In this document: positions 48,975-58,264 of the stretch, piece after piece
Numbering within the stretch: position 1 is the first letter of the stretch
How the letters are laid out: every line of letters starts with the position of its first letter
NCBI RefSeq assembly: GCF_028994775.1
Contig: NZ_JAJQMN010000010.1
Span: forward strand, 78,327-142,326
Source: Promicromonospora iranensis
Lineage (GTDB): Bacteria > Actinomycetota > Actinomycetes > Actinomycetales > Cellulomonadaceae
Direction of reading: 5' to 3'
DNA length: 64,000 nt
Notes under the pieces: model-generated
Databases searched by the model: none
Told to the model about the DNA's origin: nothing
What the model saw: the letters and a program-made list of their open reading frames with translations, nothing else
Made by a program: the position numbers and the translations under genes

Positions 48975-51118
48975 CTGAGGGCCTGAGCGAGATCCCCCTG
49001 GAGAGCATCCAGATGGACTACCACTCGCTCAACGCGATGCTGAACCTGTACGGGCCGGACGGGAAGATCCAGTTCGAGAAGGACCGCGAGGCGGCCCGCC
49101 AGTACTTCCTGCAGCACGTGAACCCGAACACGGTCGAGTTCGACACGCTCGACGAGAAACTCGACCACCTCGTCGAGGCCAAGTACTACGACCCGACCGT
49201 GCTGGCCAAGTACTCCCGCGCGTTCGTCAAGGAGCTCTTCCAGCTCGCGTACTCGAAGAAGTTCCGCTTCGAGACGTTCCTGGGCGCCTTCAAGTACTAC
49301 ACCTCGTACACGCTCAAGACGTTCGACGGCAAGAAGTACCTAGAGCGCTTCGAGGACCGCGTGACCATGGTCGCGCTCGGCCTGGCCGACGGCAGCGAGC
49401 AGACGGCGCGCGACATCGTCGAGGAGGTCGTCGCCGGGCGGTTCCAGCCGGCGACGCCGACCTTCCTCAACGTCGGCAAGGCACAGCGCGGCGAGCCCGT
49501 GTCCTGCTTCCTGCTGCGCATCGAGGACAACATGGAGTCCATCGCGCGCAGCATCAACTCCGCGCTGCAGCTCTCCAAGCGCGGCGGCGGCGTGGCGCTG
49601 CTCCTGAGCAACATCCGCGAGCACGGTGCGCCGATCAAGCACATCGAGAACCAGTCGTCCGGCGTCATCCCCGTGATGAAGCTGCTGGAGGACTCCTTCT
49701 CCTACGCGAACCAGCTCGGCGCGCGTCAGGGCGCCGGTGCCGTGTACCTGCACGCGCACCACCCCGACATCATGCGGTTCCTCGACACCAAGCGGGAGAA
49801 CGCGGACGAGAAGATCCGCATCAAGACGCTCTCGCTCGGTGTGGTCATCCCGGACGTCACGTTCGAGCTGGCCAAGAAGAACGCGGACATGCACCTGTTC
49901 AGCCCGTACGACGTCGAGCGGATCTACGGCGTGCCGTTCGCCGACATCTCCATCTCGGAGAAGTACGACGAACTCGTGGCCGACGACCGCATCCGCAAGA
50001 CCACGATCAGCGCTCGTGACTTCTTCCAGACGCTCGCGGAGCTGCAGTTCGAGTCCGGCTACCCGTACATCATGTTCGAGGACACGGTGAACGCGGCCAA
50101 CCCGATCAAGGGCCGCATCACGCACTCCAACCTGTGCTCGGAGATCCTGCAGGTGTCGACCCCGTCGACGTTCAACGAGGACCTCTCGTACAGCGAGGTC
50201 GGCCGGGACATCTCCTGCAACCTGGGTTCGCTGAACATCGCCAAGGCGATGGACTCGCCGGACTTCGGCCGCACGATCGACACCGCCATCCGCGCGCTGA
50301 CCGCGGTGAGCGACCAGACGTCGATCGAGTCGGTCCCGTCGATCAAGCGCGCCAACGAGAGCGGTCACGCGATCGGCCTGGGCCAGATGAACCTGCACGG
50401 CTACCTCGCCCGCGAGCGCATCTACTACGGCTCCGAAGAGGGCATCGACTTCACCAACATCTACTTCTACACCGTCGCGTACCACGCGATCAGGGCGTCC
50501 AACCGCCTGTCGATCGAGCGCAACACGAAGTTCGGCGGGTTCGAGGACTCGAAGTACGCCACCGGCGAGTACTTCGACAAGTACGTCGAGCAGGAGTGGA
50601 AGCCGGCGACGGAGCGCGTCGCGCGGCTGTTCGCCGACGCCGGTGTGTCGATCCCGACGCAGGACGACTGGCGCGCGCTGCGGGCCTCGGTCATGGAGCA
50701 CGGCATCTACAACCAGAACCTCCAGGCCGTGCCGCCGACGGGTTCGATTAGCTACATCAACAACTCGACGTCGTCGATCCACCCGGTGCCTGCCAAGATC
50801 GAGATCCGCAAGGAAGGCAAGCTCGGTCGCGTCTACTACCCGGCGCCGTACATGACCAACGACAACCTGGACTACTACCAGGACGCGTACGAGATCGGCT
50901 ACGAGAAGATCATCGACACGTACGCCGCGGCGACGCAGCACGTGGACCAAGGCCTGAGCCTCACGCTGTTCTTCCCGGACACCGCCACCACGCGCGACGT
51001 CAACAAGGCGCAGATCTACGCGTGGCGCAAGGGCATCAAGACCCTGTACTACATCCGCCTGCGTCAGCTGGCACTGGAGGGTACCGAGATCGAGGGCTGC
51101 GTCTCCTGCATGCTCTGA
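48941..51118 (+). CDS. nrdE: Class Ib ribonucleotide reductase, large subunit
   Basis: NrdE reduces ribonucleoside diphosphates to deoxyribonucleotides. The thiyl-radical cysteine with its Asn and Glu partners is in SNLCSEILQ (Cys at about 399 from the TTG). The redox-active pair is in PVSCFLL and DISCNLGS, the radical-transfer tyrosines are in TLYYIRLRQ, and the C-terminal CVSC shuttle ends the protein. There is no ATP cone, as in class Ib. Two starts are possible: TTG at 48941 (725 residues) or GTG at 48971, which overlaps the nrdI stop as GTGA; neither has a strong ribosome binding site. Confidence 0.97.
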   Translation: MAATTTESLSVTEGLSEIPLESIQMDYHSLNAMLNLYGPDGKIQFEKDREAARQYFLQHVNPNTVEFDTLDEKLDHLVEAKYYDPTVLAKYSRAFVKELFQLAYSKKFRFETFLGAFKYYTSYTLKTFDGKKYLERFEDRVTMVALGLADGSEQTARDIVEEVVAGRFQPATPTFLNVGKAQRGEPVSCFLLRIEDNMESIARSINSALQLSKRGGGVALLLSNIREHGAPIKHIENQSSGVIPVMKLLEDSFSYANQLGARQGAGAVYLHAHHPDIMRFLDTKRENADEKIRIKTLSLGVVIPDVTFELAKKNADMHLFSPYDVERIYGVPFADISISEKYDELVADDRIRKTTISARDFFQTLAELQFESGYPYIMFEDTVNAANPIKGRITHSNLCSEILQVSTPSTFNEDLSYSEVGRDISCNLGSLNIAKAMDSPDFGRTIDTAIRALTAVSDQTSIESVPSIKRANESGHAIGLGQMNLHGYLARERIYYGSEEGIDFTNIYFYTVAYHAIRASNRLSIERNTKFGGFEDSKYATGEYFDKYVEQEWKPATERVARLFADAGVSIPTQDDWRALRASVMEHGIYNQNLQAVPPTGSISYINNSTSSIHPVPAKIEIRKEGKLGRVYYPAPYMTNDNLDYYQDAYEIGYEKIIDTYAAATQHVDQGLSLTLFFPDTATTRDVNKAQIYAWRKGIKTLYYIRLRQLALEGTEIEGCVSCML

Positions 51119-52150
<1,032 letters not shown>

Positions 52151-52188
52151 CCTCGTGTCGGGAGCCCGTCGCCCATAACGGCTGATCA

Positions 52189-52229
52189 GAGGCCCGGAAC
52201 CGCAGATCCCTGCGGTTCCGGGCCTCTTT
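52189..52229 (+). terminator. Intrinsic terminator of nrdHIEF
   Basis: Perfect 17-bp arms at 52189-52205 and 52210-52226 (GAGGCCCGGAACCGCAG and its complement) surround a 4-bp loop, followed by a short T run. This is the clearest terminator in the window. Confidence 0.92.
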
Positions 52230-52394
52230 GCGTGCCGACTCTCCATAGACACAGGAGGTCGGAGACGGACGGAAGCACCCCTTCAGTGCGGCACGGGGGT
52301 GGCACGCGCACACCTGTCGTGTGCCGATCAGAGGAGCGCGGTCGGCTGGGTCCCCCCACTCGCACGACGACCGCCGTCGACCCAGCGATCCGGC

Positions 52395-52667
52395 TCAGGT
52401 TCTGGGCGCAGTGGACACGGATGGGGACACCCGATGCTTGATCAGAGGTGTGCGCGCTCTGCCTCGCGCGTCGAGCAGCACGCGGACGGCACCGATCCAG
52501 ACCAGCGTGGATCCGAGAAGGTGCAGCACGACCACGAGTTCGGGTAGGCCGGCTGCGACCTGGATGACTCCTACAACCGCCTGGGCGGTGAAGAGCATGA
52601 GGAACGCGGTCACGCGCCGGTGCAGCCTGGGGCTGACGGCGTCCCGCCGCGCGTACCTTGTGCCACG
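52395..52667 (-). pseudogene. ctaA: 3' remnant of heme A synthase (ctaA/COX15)
   Basis: The leftward frame is open from 52667 after an in-frame stop at 52668-52670 and encodes about 90 residues. RLHRRVTAFLMLFTAQAVVG followed by IQVAAGLPELVVVLHLLGST and WIGAVRVLL reproduces the last two membrane helices of actinobacterial CtaA, with the heme-ligand His in LHLLG. About 220 N-terminal residues of the roughly 300-residue family are missing. No full-length copy is in the window. It looks like the tail of a deleted or displaced gene. Confidence 0.7.
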
Positions 52668-52796
52668 TCACGGTGGCTCAGAAGGATTGCGAGCAGCCGA
52701 TTGCCGAACTCGATCAGGCCAGCTCAACGGGGTGTTCATCGATCAGACTCCATGAGTGCGACTGACATTCGGACGCGTGGGCTTGCTCCGTGGTTT

Positions 52797-52848
52797 GCTA
52801 CGAGACGAAGGGGTCGATCGCCCACAGCCACGTCCCGTGTCTCGTAGC
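52797..52848. terminator. Inverted repeat downstream of padR
   Basis: GCTACGAGAC (52797-52806) pairs perfectly with GTCTCGTAGC (52839-52848) around a 32-bp loop. It lies 36 bp beyond the leftward padR gene and may end its transcript. The 52668-52796 stretch beside it shows nothing recognisable. Confidence 0.45.
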
Positions 52849-52883
52849 GTCCACGGACGGCACGAAGCGCCGCCCAGATCCTT

Positions 52884-53471
52884 TCATCCCTTCTCGGGGA
52901 ACCGGCCGCTCGGTGGTTCGTCGTCCGCCATCGGGTAGGCGCCGGACTCGAGTCGGGCGATGAGGCCCTCTGTCCATTCGATGGCGCTGTCCGCCGAGTG
53001 TGCCCAGAATTGGACCGCCTCGACGTGATGGCCCCAGTCTTCGTCCGGATTGAGTTCGTACTCGCGGACCACCCGCGTACGCCGTGTCCGGAAGGCCTCG
53101 ATGCGGAGCCGGAGCAGCTCGACGGCCCGGGCGCGGGTGAGGGTGGTGATGAACCCGATTCCTGCCATCGTCTCGGAGACGTCGCGGCCGTCCGACGAGA
53201 GTGCGCGTTCGAGCAGGGTGACGAACTCCGCGTGCCCTGCGCTCGTCACCGCGTACTCCACCCGTGCGGGGCCTTCGGCACCCTGGCCGGAGTCCGTCCT
53301 GTCGATCAGCCCGTCCTGGGCCAGACGACGTAGCGCGTGGTAGACGGACCCCTGGCCGATGTTGCCCCAGAGATCGACCTGCCAGGACTCCAGGTCCTTG
53401 CGCACCTGGTAGCCGTGCGCGCTCCCGCGTTCGATGATCGCACCCAGTATCAGCAGTCGTGTGGCCGACAC
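52884..53471 (-). CDS. PadR-family transcriptional regulator
   Basis: A 195-residue PadR repressor. The winged helix LLILGAIIERGSAHGYQVRKDLESW and GSVYHALRRLAQDGLI are classic, followed by the Vir_C-like helical dimerisation half (ARAVELLRLRIEAFRTRRTRV). PadR proteins respond to phenolic acids or antibiotics and usually repress a neighbouring detoxification gene. Here the divergent neighbours are an SDR and a membrane protein, and an AT-rich palindrome lies in the gap. The GTG start follows AAAGAGGGG. Confidence 0.9.
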   Translation of the reverse strand: MSATRLLILGAIIERGSAHGYQVRKDLESWQVDLWGNIGQGSVYHALRRLAQDGLIDRTDSGQGAEGPARVEYAVTSAGHAEFVTLLERALSSDGRDVSETMAGIGFITTLTRARAVELLRLRIEAFRTRRTRVVREYELNPDEDWGHHVEAVQFWAHSADSAIEWTEGLIARLESGAYPMADDEPPSGRFPEKG

Positions 53472-53519
53472 AGCCCCTCTTTCTCTGGTTCGTTCCTGCC
53501 CGGGACTTGCGACTCCATC

Positions 53520-53540
53520 CTAGTAGTACAGTTTTACTAG
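53520..53540. promoter_or_regulatory. Candidate PadR operator
   Basis: CTAGTA (53520-53525) and TACTAG (53535-53540) are inverted around a 9-bp centre, with a partly symmetric GTAC/TTTTAC interior. It is one of the few AT-rich patches in the window and lies between divergent padR and the SDR gene, 49 bp before each start, which fits a shared operator-promoter. Confidence 0.55.
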
Positions 53541-53588
53541 TTGAGTGCATCGATCAGTTTCAGCTCATGCGAGACGAAGGATGTGGAC

Positions 53589-54257
53589 ATGCACGTAGTG
53601 GTTGCGGGTGCCTCAGGCGCGACCGGTCGGCTTGTCGTGGAGCAGGCCCGTGCGGCCGGCCATCTAGTCACCGCGATAGTCCGCGACTCCGGCCGGTACG
53701 ACCCGCCGCCGGGCGTCGTCGTGCACCAGGCCGAGGTGGTGACCGATCAGGACCTGACGCTGCCGGCCGACGCTGACGCCGTGATCTCGGCACTGGGCAA
53801 GCGCTCGCACCAGGACCCCGCGCCCGTGTGCGCGGCAGGCACGGCGAACCTCGTCGCGGCCATGGGGCGCATTGGCGTGCGGCGCCTTGTCGTCGTCTCG
53901 GCGGTGCCAGTGCTCACCTCGGGTGCGGGCGAAGCATGGTGGTTTCGCCACGTGCTGCGTCCGTTCGTCCGGCGCAGCGCACCTGGCATCTACGCCGATC
54001 TCGAGGCGATGGAGGAGATCGTCCGAGGTGCCGGACCTTCCGTGGACTGGACGATCGTGCGACCGGGTTATCTGGTCGACACGGAGGCAACCGACTATCA
54101 GCTCGTCCCGGAGGCGAACGGGTCCACGAGCGTTTGCCGCGCCGACCTGGCCGACGCCCTGGTCGCCACCACGACCGACCCGTCTGCGATCGGCCGGTCG
54201 TACGGACTCAGACGAGGCGGGAGCCCGCGGCGCATGAGCGTACGGGCCGTGGCATGA
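53589..54257 (+). CDS. NAD(P)-binding atypical SDR (NmrA/YtfG-like)
   Basis: A 222-residue Rossmann protein. VVAGASGATGRLVVEQA is the GxxGxxG nucleotide site, and DWTIVRPGYLVDTEATDYQLV is typical of atypical SDRs such as NAD(P)H-quinone-type and NmrA-like proteins. The classical YxxxK catalytic pair is not evident, so it may sense or use NAD(P)H in an unknown reaction. The ATG at 53589 behind GAAGGA is chosen; the frame is open to a TTG at 53541 that lies next to the operator. Probably repressed by PadR. Confidence 0.85.
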   Translation: MHVVVAGASGATGRLVVEQARAAGHLVTAIVRDSGRYDPPPGVVVHQAEVVTDQDLTLPADADAVISALGKRSHQDPAPVCAAGTANLVAAMGRIGVRRLVVVSAVPVLTSGAGEAWWFRHVLRPFVRRSAPGIYADLEAMEEIVRGAGPSVDWTIVRPGYLVDTEATDYQLVPEANGSTSVCRADLADALVATTTDPSAIGRSYGLRRGGSPRRMSVRAVA

Positions 54258-54664
54258 GCCGCTACACCCAGCCGCGCCGCGTCAGCTGGTTGCGATTCGG
54301 GTTCCTTGCCGACGGCGTTTTCAAACTCCTCGTGACGTCGACATACGCGGTGCTGCTCCAGACCCTGACCGGCGCTCTCGACGTCGATCCCTGGCTGCTC
54401 GTCGCCGCGGCGGTGTTCGTGGGGGCCGGCGGCGTCGCAGAGATCGCCTTCGCGCTGCGGAGCGGTTCCGGCTCGCACACCCGGTACCTCGTCGCCTACG
54501 ACAGCGGATGGGTCGCCGTCACCGTCGTCGCGGCGCTTCTCGCGTTCAACGGTGTCCCCGGTGCGGGCACGCTGTGGCTCGCCTACCAGCTGCTCGCCTC
54601 ACTGCTCGTCGCCGTCGTGTTCGCCCTGGGCGCTCGGTCTTCGGCCGGGTTGTGGCGTCGGTAG
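54254..54664 (+). CDS. Four-helix membrane protein of unknown function
   Basis: A 136-residue protein with four hydrophobic segments (about residues 13-33, 43-64, 76-97 and 105-128). I do not recognise a family. It overlaps the SDR gene as ATGA, so both belong to the PadR-linked transcript. FGFLADGVFKLLVTSTYAVLL is the most distinctive stretch. Confidence 0.7.
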   Translation: MSRYTQPRRVSWLRFGFLADGVFKLLVTSTYAVLLQTLTGALDVDPWLLVAAAVFVGAGGVAEIAFALRSGSGSHTRYLVAYDSGWVAVTVVAALLAFNGVPGAGTLWLAYQLLASLLVAVVFALGARSSAGLWRR

Positions 54665-54785
54665 TAGCGAGCGACGCGGGACTGGTTGCCGCATCGGGTG
54701 GGGGAGCACCAGCGACGGCGCTGCTGCACGATCCAGCAGGTAGTAGAGGCCGCCTGTCATCCGTGAGCTGAGGCCTGTGGTTCCA
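54650..54785 (-). pseudogene. Frameshifted remnant of a CGNR zinc-finger regulator
   Basis: Read leftward, one frame gives GLYYLLDRA. A second frame, open only below a stop at 54757-54759, continues QQRRRWCSPTRCGNQSRVAR then YYRRH. Joined, they reproduce the C-terminal CGNR zinc finger (RRWCS..x..CGNRxKVxxYYRR) with CGNR changed to CGNQ and a frameshift between. The N-terminal ABATE domain is absent. The rest of the 54665-54998 gap shows nothing else recognisable. Confidence 0.5.
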
Positions 54786-54998
54786 CGGCGCTGGTAGTGG
54801 CGCGCGTGCGTCTCATGGTTCCGATCTGTTCGGGCTCTGGTGTGGAGCGGGCCGGACTTCAGCGAGAGTGTCATCGCGGCTCGTCGGGCAACAGTGCAGT
54901 TTTCCTTACCGTGGCTGACCGGTTGGCACCATGGTGGGTGACCCACGCATCTTCGTAGCGTCGTCTCGTGCCCGCGCAACCCGGCGCGGCACGGGGAA

Positions 54999-55808
54999 AT
55001 GGTGCGAGGAATGCTCACAGGCACAGGTACAGCCACCGACGCGGTCCAGCTGACGGCTGTTCGCAAGGTCTATGGCAGGCGTGGGAACGAGGTCGTCGCG
55101 CTCGACGACGTGACGACACAGTTCGGGCGGGGCACGTTCACCGCGATCATGGGGCCGTCGGGCTCCGGCAAGAGCACGCTGCTGCAGTGCGCCGCGGGGC
55201 TCGACCAGCCGACGTCGGGCTCGGTCGTCCTGGAGGACAGCGAGCTCAGCACGATGAGTGAGACCGAGCTGACGGAGCTGCGGCGCGATCGGGTCGGCTT
55301 CATCTTCCAGGCGTTCAACCTGCTCCCGGTCCTGACGGTGGAGCAGAACGTGACGCTGCCGCTCCGGCTCGCGGGCCGGAGCCCGGCCAAGGGCCGGGTG
55401 GCGAACGTGCTCGAGCAGGTGGGTCTGCGCGAACGGCGTAAGCACCGCCCGGCGGAGCTGTCCGGCGGGCAGCAGCAGCGCGTCGCCATCGCACGGGCAC
55501 TGATCACCGAGCCGGCCGTCATCTTCGCCGACGAGCCCACCGGTGCCCTGGACACGAGGACCGCGCGGGACGTGCTCGGTCTGCTGCGACGTTCGGTGCA
55601 GGAGACCGGCCAGACGATCGTGATGGTGACGCACGACCCGGTCGCGGCGTCCTACGCCGATCGTGTGCTGTTCCTCGCCGACGGGCGCGTGGTGGGTGAG
55701 CTCCGCTCCCCGACGGCGGACGCGGTGGCCGAACGGATGACCCACCTGGGCGCCTACGCCGACGAAGCACCCCAGGCGCGGTCGACGACGGCGGGAGGGC
55801 AGCGCTGA
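54999..55808 (+). CDS. ABC transporter ATPase, MacB/LolD type
   Basis: The ATPase of an exporter or lipoprotein/peptide-handling complex; 269 residues. Walker A is GPSGSGKST, the signature is LSGGQQQR, and Walker B is VIFADEPT followed by GALD. FIFQAFNLLPVLTVEQNVTLPL is the Q-loop typical of the MacB/LolD/BceA branch. Starts at 54999 (ATG) and 55011 (ATG) are both possible. It overlaps its permease gene in TGATG, so the two are a functional pair. Confidence 0.93.
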   Translation: MVRGMLTGTGTATDAVQLTAVRKVYGRRGNEVVALDDVTTQFGRGTFTAIMGPSGSGKSTLLQCAAGLDQPTSGSVVLEDSELSTMSETELTELRRDRVGFIFQAFNLLPVLTVEQNVTLPLRLAGRSPAKGRVANVLEQVGLRERRKHRPAELSGGQQQRVAIARALITEPAVIFADEPTGALDTRTARDVLGLLRRSVQETGQTIVMVTHDPVAASYADRVLFLADGRVVGELRSPTADAVAERMTHLGAYADEAPQARSTTAGGQR

Positions 55809-58060
55809 TGCTCCAGCTCGCCCTCCGCACCCTGCGGTTCCGCACGGGCACGTTCGTGGCCGCGTTCCTTGCCATGTTCTTCGCCGCGATCGTCCTGATG
55901 GCCTGTGGCGGACTGATCGAGACGGGTATCCGCGCGGCGGCTCCTCCGCAGCAGCTGAGTGCTGCCGACGTGGTCGTCGCCGGCGACCAGGCGCACCACG
56001 CACCCGGCGGCGACGAGGACGAGCCGGCGATCCTGCCCGAGCGCGTCCGCATCGACGCCGGGCTCGAGAGCGTCATCTCGGCGCTCCCCGGCGTGCAAGA
56101 GACCAAGACCTACGTCTTCGAGGGCAGCCCGCCGGCGGGGACCGTCGACGCCATCGGCGTGGTCGCCGAGCCGAGTGCCGACGTCGACGAGCTGCGTGAG
56201 CGGATCGACGCGGAGCTGGACGGCGAGACGTTGACCCTCGTCGGCGACGAACGAGGCCGGGCCGAGCTGCGTGACGCCACGGCCACCAGCGTGAACGTGG
56301 TCTCTCTCGCCGGTGTCTTCAGCGCCTTCGCGCTGCTGGTGTCCGTCTTCGGGGTGGCGTCGATGCTCGGGCTGTCGATCGCCCAGCGGCAGAAGGAGCT
56401 GGCGCTGCTGCGTGCCATCGGGGCGACGCCTCGTCAGGTGCGTCGGCTCGTCCTCCGCGAGACGCTCGTGCTCTCGCTGATCGCCACCGCCGCGGCCTAC
56501 TTCCCGGGGCAGTTCCTGGGCAAGTTCGTGTTCGACTTCCTGGCCGAACAGGGCATCGCCACGGCGGGCGTGGCCTTCCACCAGGGCTGGATACCGTCGG
56601 TGGCGGCGATGGCCGTGGCGATCCTCGCAGCCCTCGGTGGTGCGCTGGGTGCGGGAAGGCGGGCGGCACGGACCAAGCCGAGCCAGGCGCTCGCCGAGGC
56701 CTCGCTCGACGACAAGGTGATCGGCGGATGGCGAGTCCTGGCCGGGCTGCTCTTCGTGGGGGTCGGGGTCGCGCTGACCATCGTCACCGTCGCGGTGCTG
56801 AGCGGGCCGCTCGCCCCGGCGACGGCTGCCCCCGCGGTGATCGTGTTCACCATCGGGCTCGCCTTGCTGGCGCCCGTCCTGGCGAAGGTCATGATCTTCG
56901 TCGTCCAGTGGCCGGTGCGCGCTCTCGGCGGGCTCACGGGTGACCTCGCGGTGCTCAACGCACGCGGCCGGACCAGCCGGCTCGCCGCCGTCATGGGACC
57001 CGTCATCCTGCTGACCGGGGTGTCGACCGGAATGCTGTACCTGCAGACGACCAACGACGCGGCCGACCAGGAGGCGTTCACCAACAGCATCGTCGCCGAC
57101 GCGGTGGTGACGGCCGAGGACCGTATCGACCCGCGGCTGGTCGAGGAGATCAACCAGCTGCCCGGCGTCGCCGGAGCGTCCGAGTACGTCAGCAGCACCG
57201 GTTTCGTCGAGAGCCCGGACGACGTGTCACCGATGGGCGAGGGCTGGACCCTCCAGGGAGTCACCGCGGAGAGCGCCGCCGCGAGCACGCCGGTCGACGT
57301 CACTGCCGGTGCGCTCGCCGACCTGCGCGGCGCGACGGTCGCGATCGAGGACGGGCACGCCGACACCCTCGGTGTCGGCGTGGGCGACCCGATCACGCTC
57401 CGGATGGGGGACAACACCTTCCTCGACGTCACGGTGGCCGCGCTGTTCTCCGCCGCGGACGACTACGACACGCTGCTGCTCCCGGCCGACACGCTGGCCG
57501 CTCACACCACCGCGGGGTTCCCGACACGCATCCTGGTCAGTGCGCAGGACGGCACCGATCCGGAGCAGCTGGTGGCGGACCTGACCGCGCTGACCGCGGC
57601 CATGGACGGGCTGACCGTCGCCGACCGGGAGATCCTGTTCGACGAGTACGAGGAACAGAAGAAGACGGCGTCCTACGCGATCTACATCATGGTGCTCATG
57701 CTCGTCGGGTACTCGGCGATCACCATGATCAACACCCTGGTGTCCAGCACGTCGGCGCGGCAGCGAGAGTTCGGGCTCCAGCGGCTCGTGGGCTCGACCC
57801 GCCGTCAGGTGATGCAGATGGTCGGGATCGAGGCAGCGATCGTGGCTGTCACCGGCCTCGCTCTGGGCACCACCGCGGCGCTGGGCATCCTGGTCCCGGT
57901 GAGCATCAAACGGCTCGGCTCCGTGATACCCGCCGGGTCCCCGCTGGTGTACCTGGCGATCGTCGCGCTGGTCGTCCTGCTGACCCTCGGCGCGACGCTG
58001 CTCCCCGCGTGGCAGGCCACGCGCGGACGGCCAGCTGAGGCGGCTGTCTCGGTCGAGTAG
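55808..58060 (+). CDS. FtsX-like ABC permease
   Basis: A 750-residue membrane subunit with two FtsX domains. One helix near residue 20 leads into an extracytoplasmic domain; helices near residues 170, 220 and 260 form the first FtsX core with SIAQRQKELALLRAIGATPRQVR. A second set near 310, 345, 400, then 625-740 includes the second core with STSARQREFGLQRLVGSTRRQV. This layout fits actinobacterial exporters of the MacB/YknZ class. No two-component genes of the BceRS kind are next to it. Substrate unknown. Confidence 0.9.
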   Translation: MLQLALRTLRFRTGTFVAAFLAMFFAAIVLMACGGLIETGIRAAAPPQQLSAADVVVAGDQAHHAPGGDEDEPAILPERVRIDAGLESVISALPGVQETKTYVFEGSPPAGTVDAIGVVAEPSADVDELRERIDAELDGETLTLVGDERGRAELRDATATSVNVVSLAGVFSAFALLVSVFGVASMLGLSIAQRQKELALLRAIGATPRQVRRLVLRETLVLSLIATAAAYFPGQFLGKFVFDFLAEQGIATAGVAFHQGWIPSVAAMAVAILAALGGALGAGRRAARTKPSQALAEASLDDKVIGGWRVLAGLLFVGVGVALTIVTVAVLSGPLAPATAAPAVIVFTIGLALLAPVLAKVMIFVVQWPVRALGGLTGDLAVLNARGRTSRLAAVMGPVILLTGVSTGMLYLQTTNDAADQEAFTNSIVADAVVTAEDRIDPRLVEEINQLPGVAGASEYVSSTGFVESPDDVSPMGEGWTLQGVTAESAAASTPVDVTAGALADLRGATVAIEDGHADTLGVGVGDPITLRMGDNTFLDVTVAALFSAADDYDTLLLPADTLAAHTTAGFPTRILVSAQDGTDPEQLVADLTALTAAMDGLTVADREILFDEYEEQKKTASYAIYIMVLMLVGYSAITMINTLVSSTSARQREFGLQRLVGSTRRQVMQMVGIEAAIVAVTGLALGTTAALGILVPVSIKRLGSVIPAGSPLVYLAIVALVVLLTLGATLLPAWQATRGRPAEAAVSVE

Positions 58061-58073
58061 CAGCGAGCCGGCC

Positions 58074-58105
58074 GGTCGCTCCCACCGTCGACGGTGGGAG
58101 CGACC
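58074..58105. terminator. Perfect 32-bp palindrome after the FtsX gene
   Basis: GGTCGCTCCCACCGTC (58074-58089) is followed directly by its reverse complement to 58105, without a loop. A wider GGCCGGTCG/CGACCGGCC pairing surrounds it. It begins 13 bp after the stop. No T-tract follows. Confidence 0.7.
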
Positions 58106-58186
58106 ACCTGTCTCCGCCGACCGGCCGCACGGAGGAAATCCTCCGCGCCCGCGGCGGTTCCCACCATTCCGGAGCCCAAGGCCCAA

Positions 58187-58196
58187 AACCTAGGTT
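58187..58196. promoter_or_regulatory. Small palindrome before the MFS operon
   Basis: AACCTAGGTT is a perfect 10-bp palindrome in a short AT-richer patch 68 bp before the MFS start. It could be an operator for a TetR- or MarR-type regulator or for the operon's own response regulator. No clear -10 or -35 pair is seen. Confidence 0.3.
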
Positions 58197-58264
58197 CGAA
58201 GGCATGGAGACCAGACCCGCCCCGTCCGTGTACCTGTCCGTCACCGCGCCAGAAAGGGACTGAG

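Noticed and set aside
52260-52370. Possible tRNA suggested by a GTGCGTGCCACC-like segment
   Set aside because: No cloverleaf with matching acceptor, anticodon and T arms could be drawn on either strand.
54786-54998. Minus-strand frame from 55066 to 54599 before the ABC genes
   Set aside because: The frame lacks any motif apart from the short CGNR-related part at its end, and it overlaps the start of the ABC ATPase gene.
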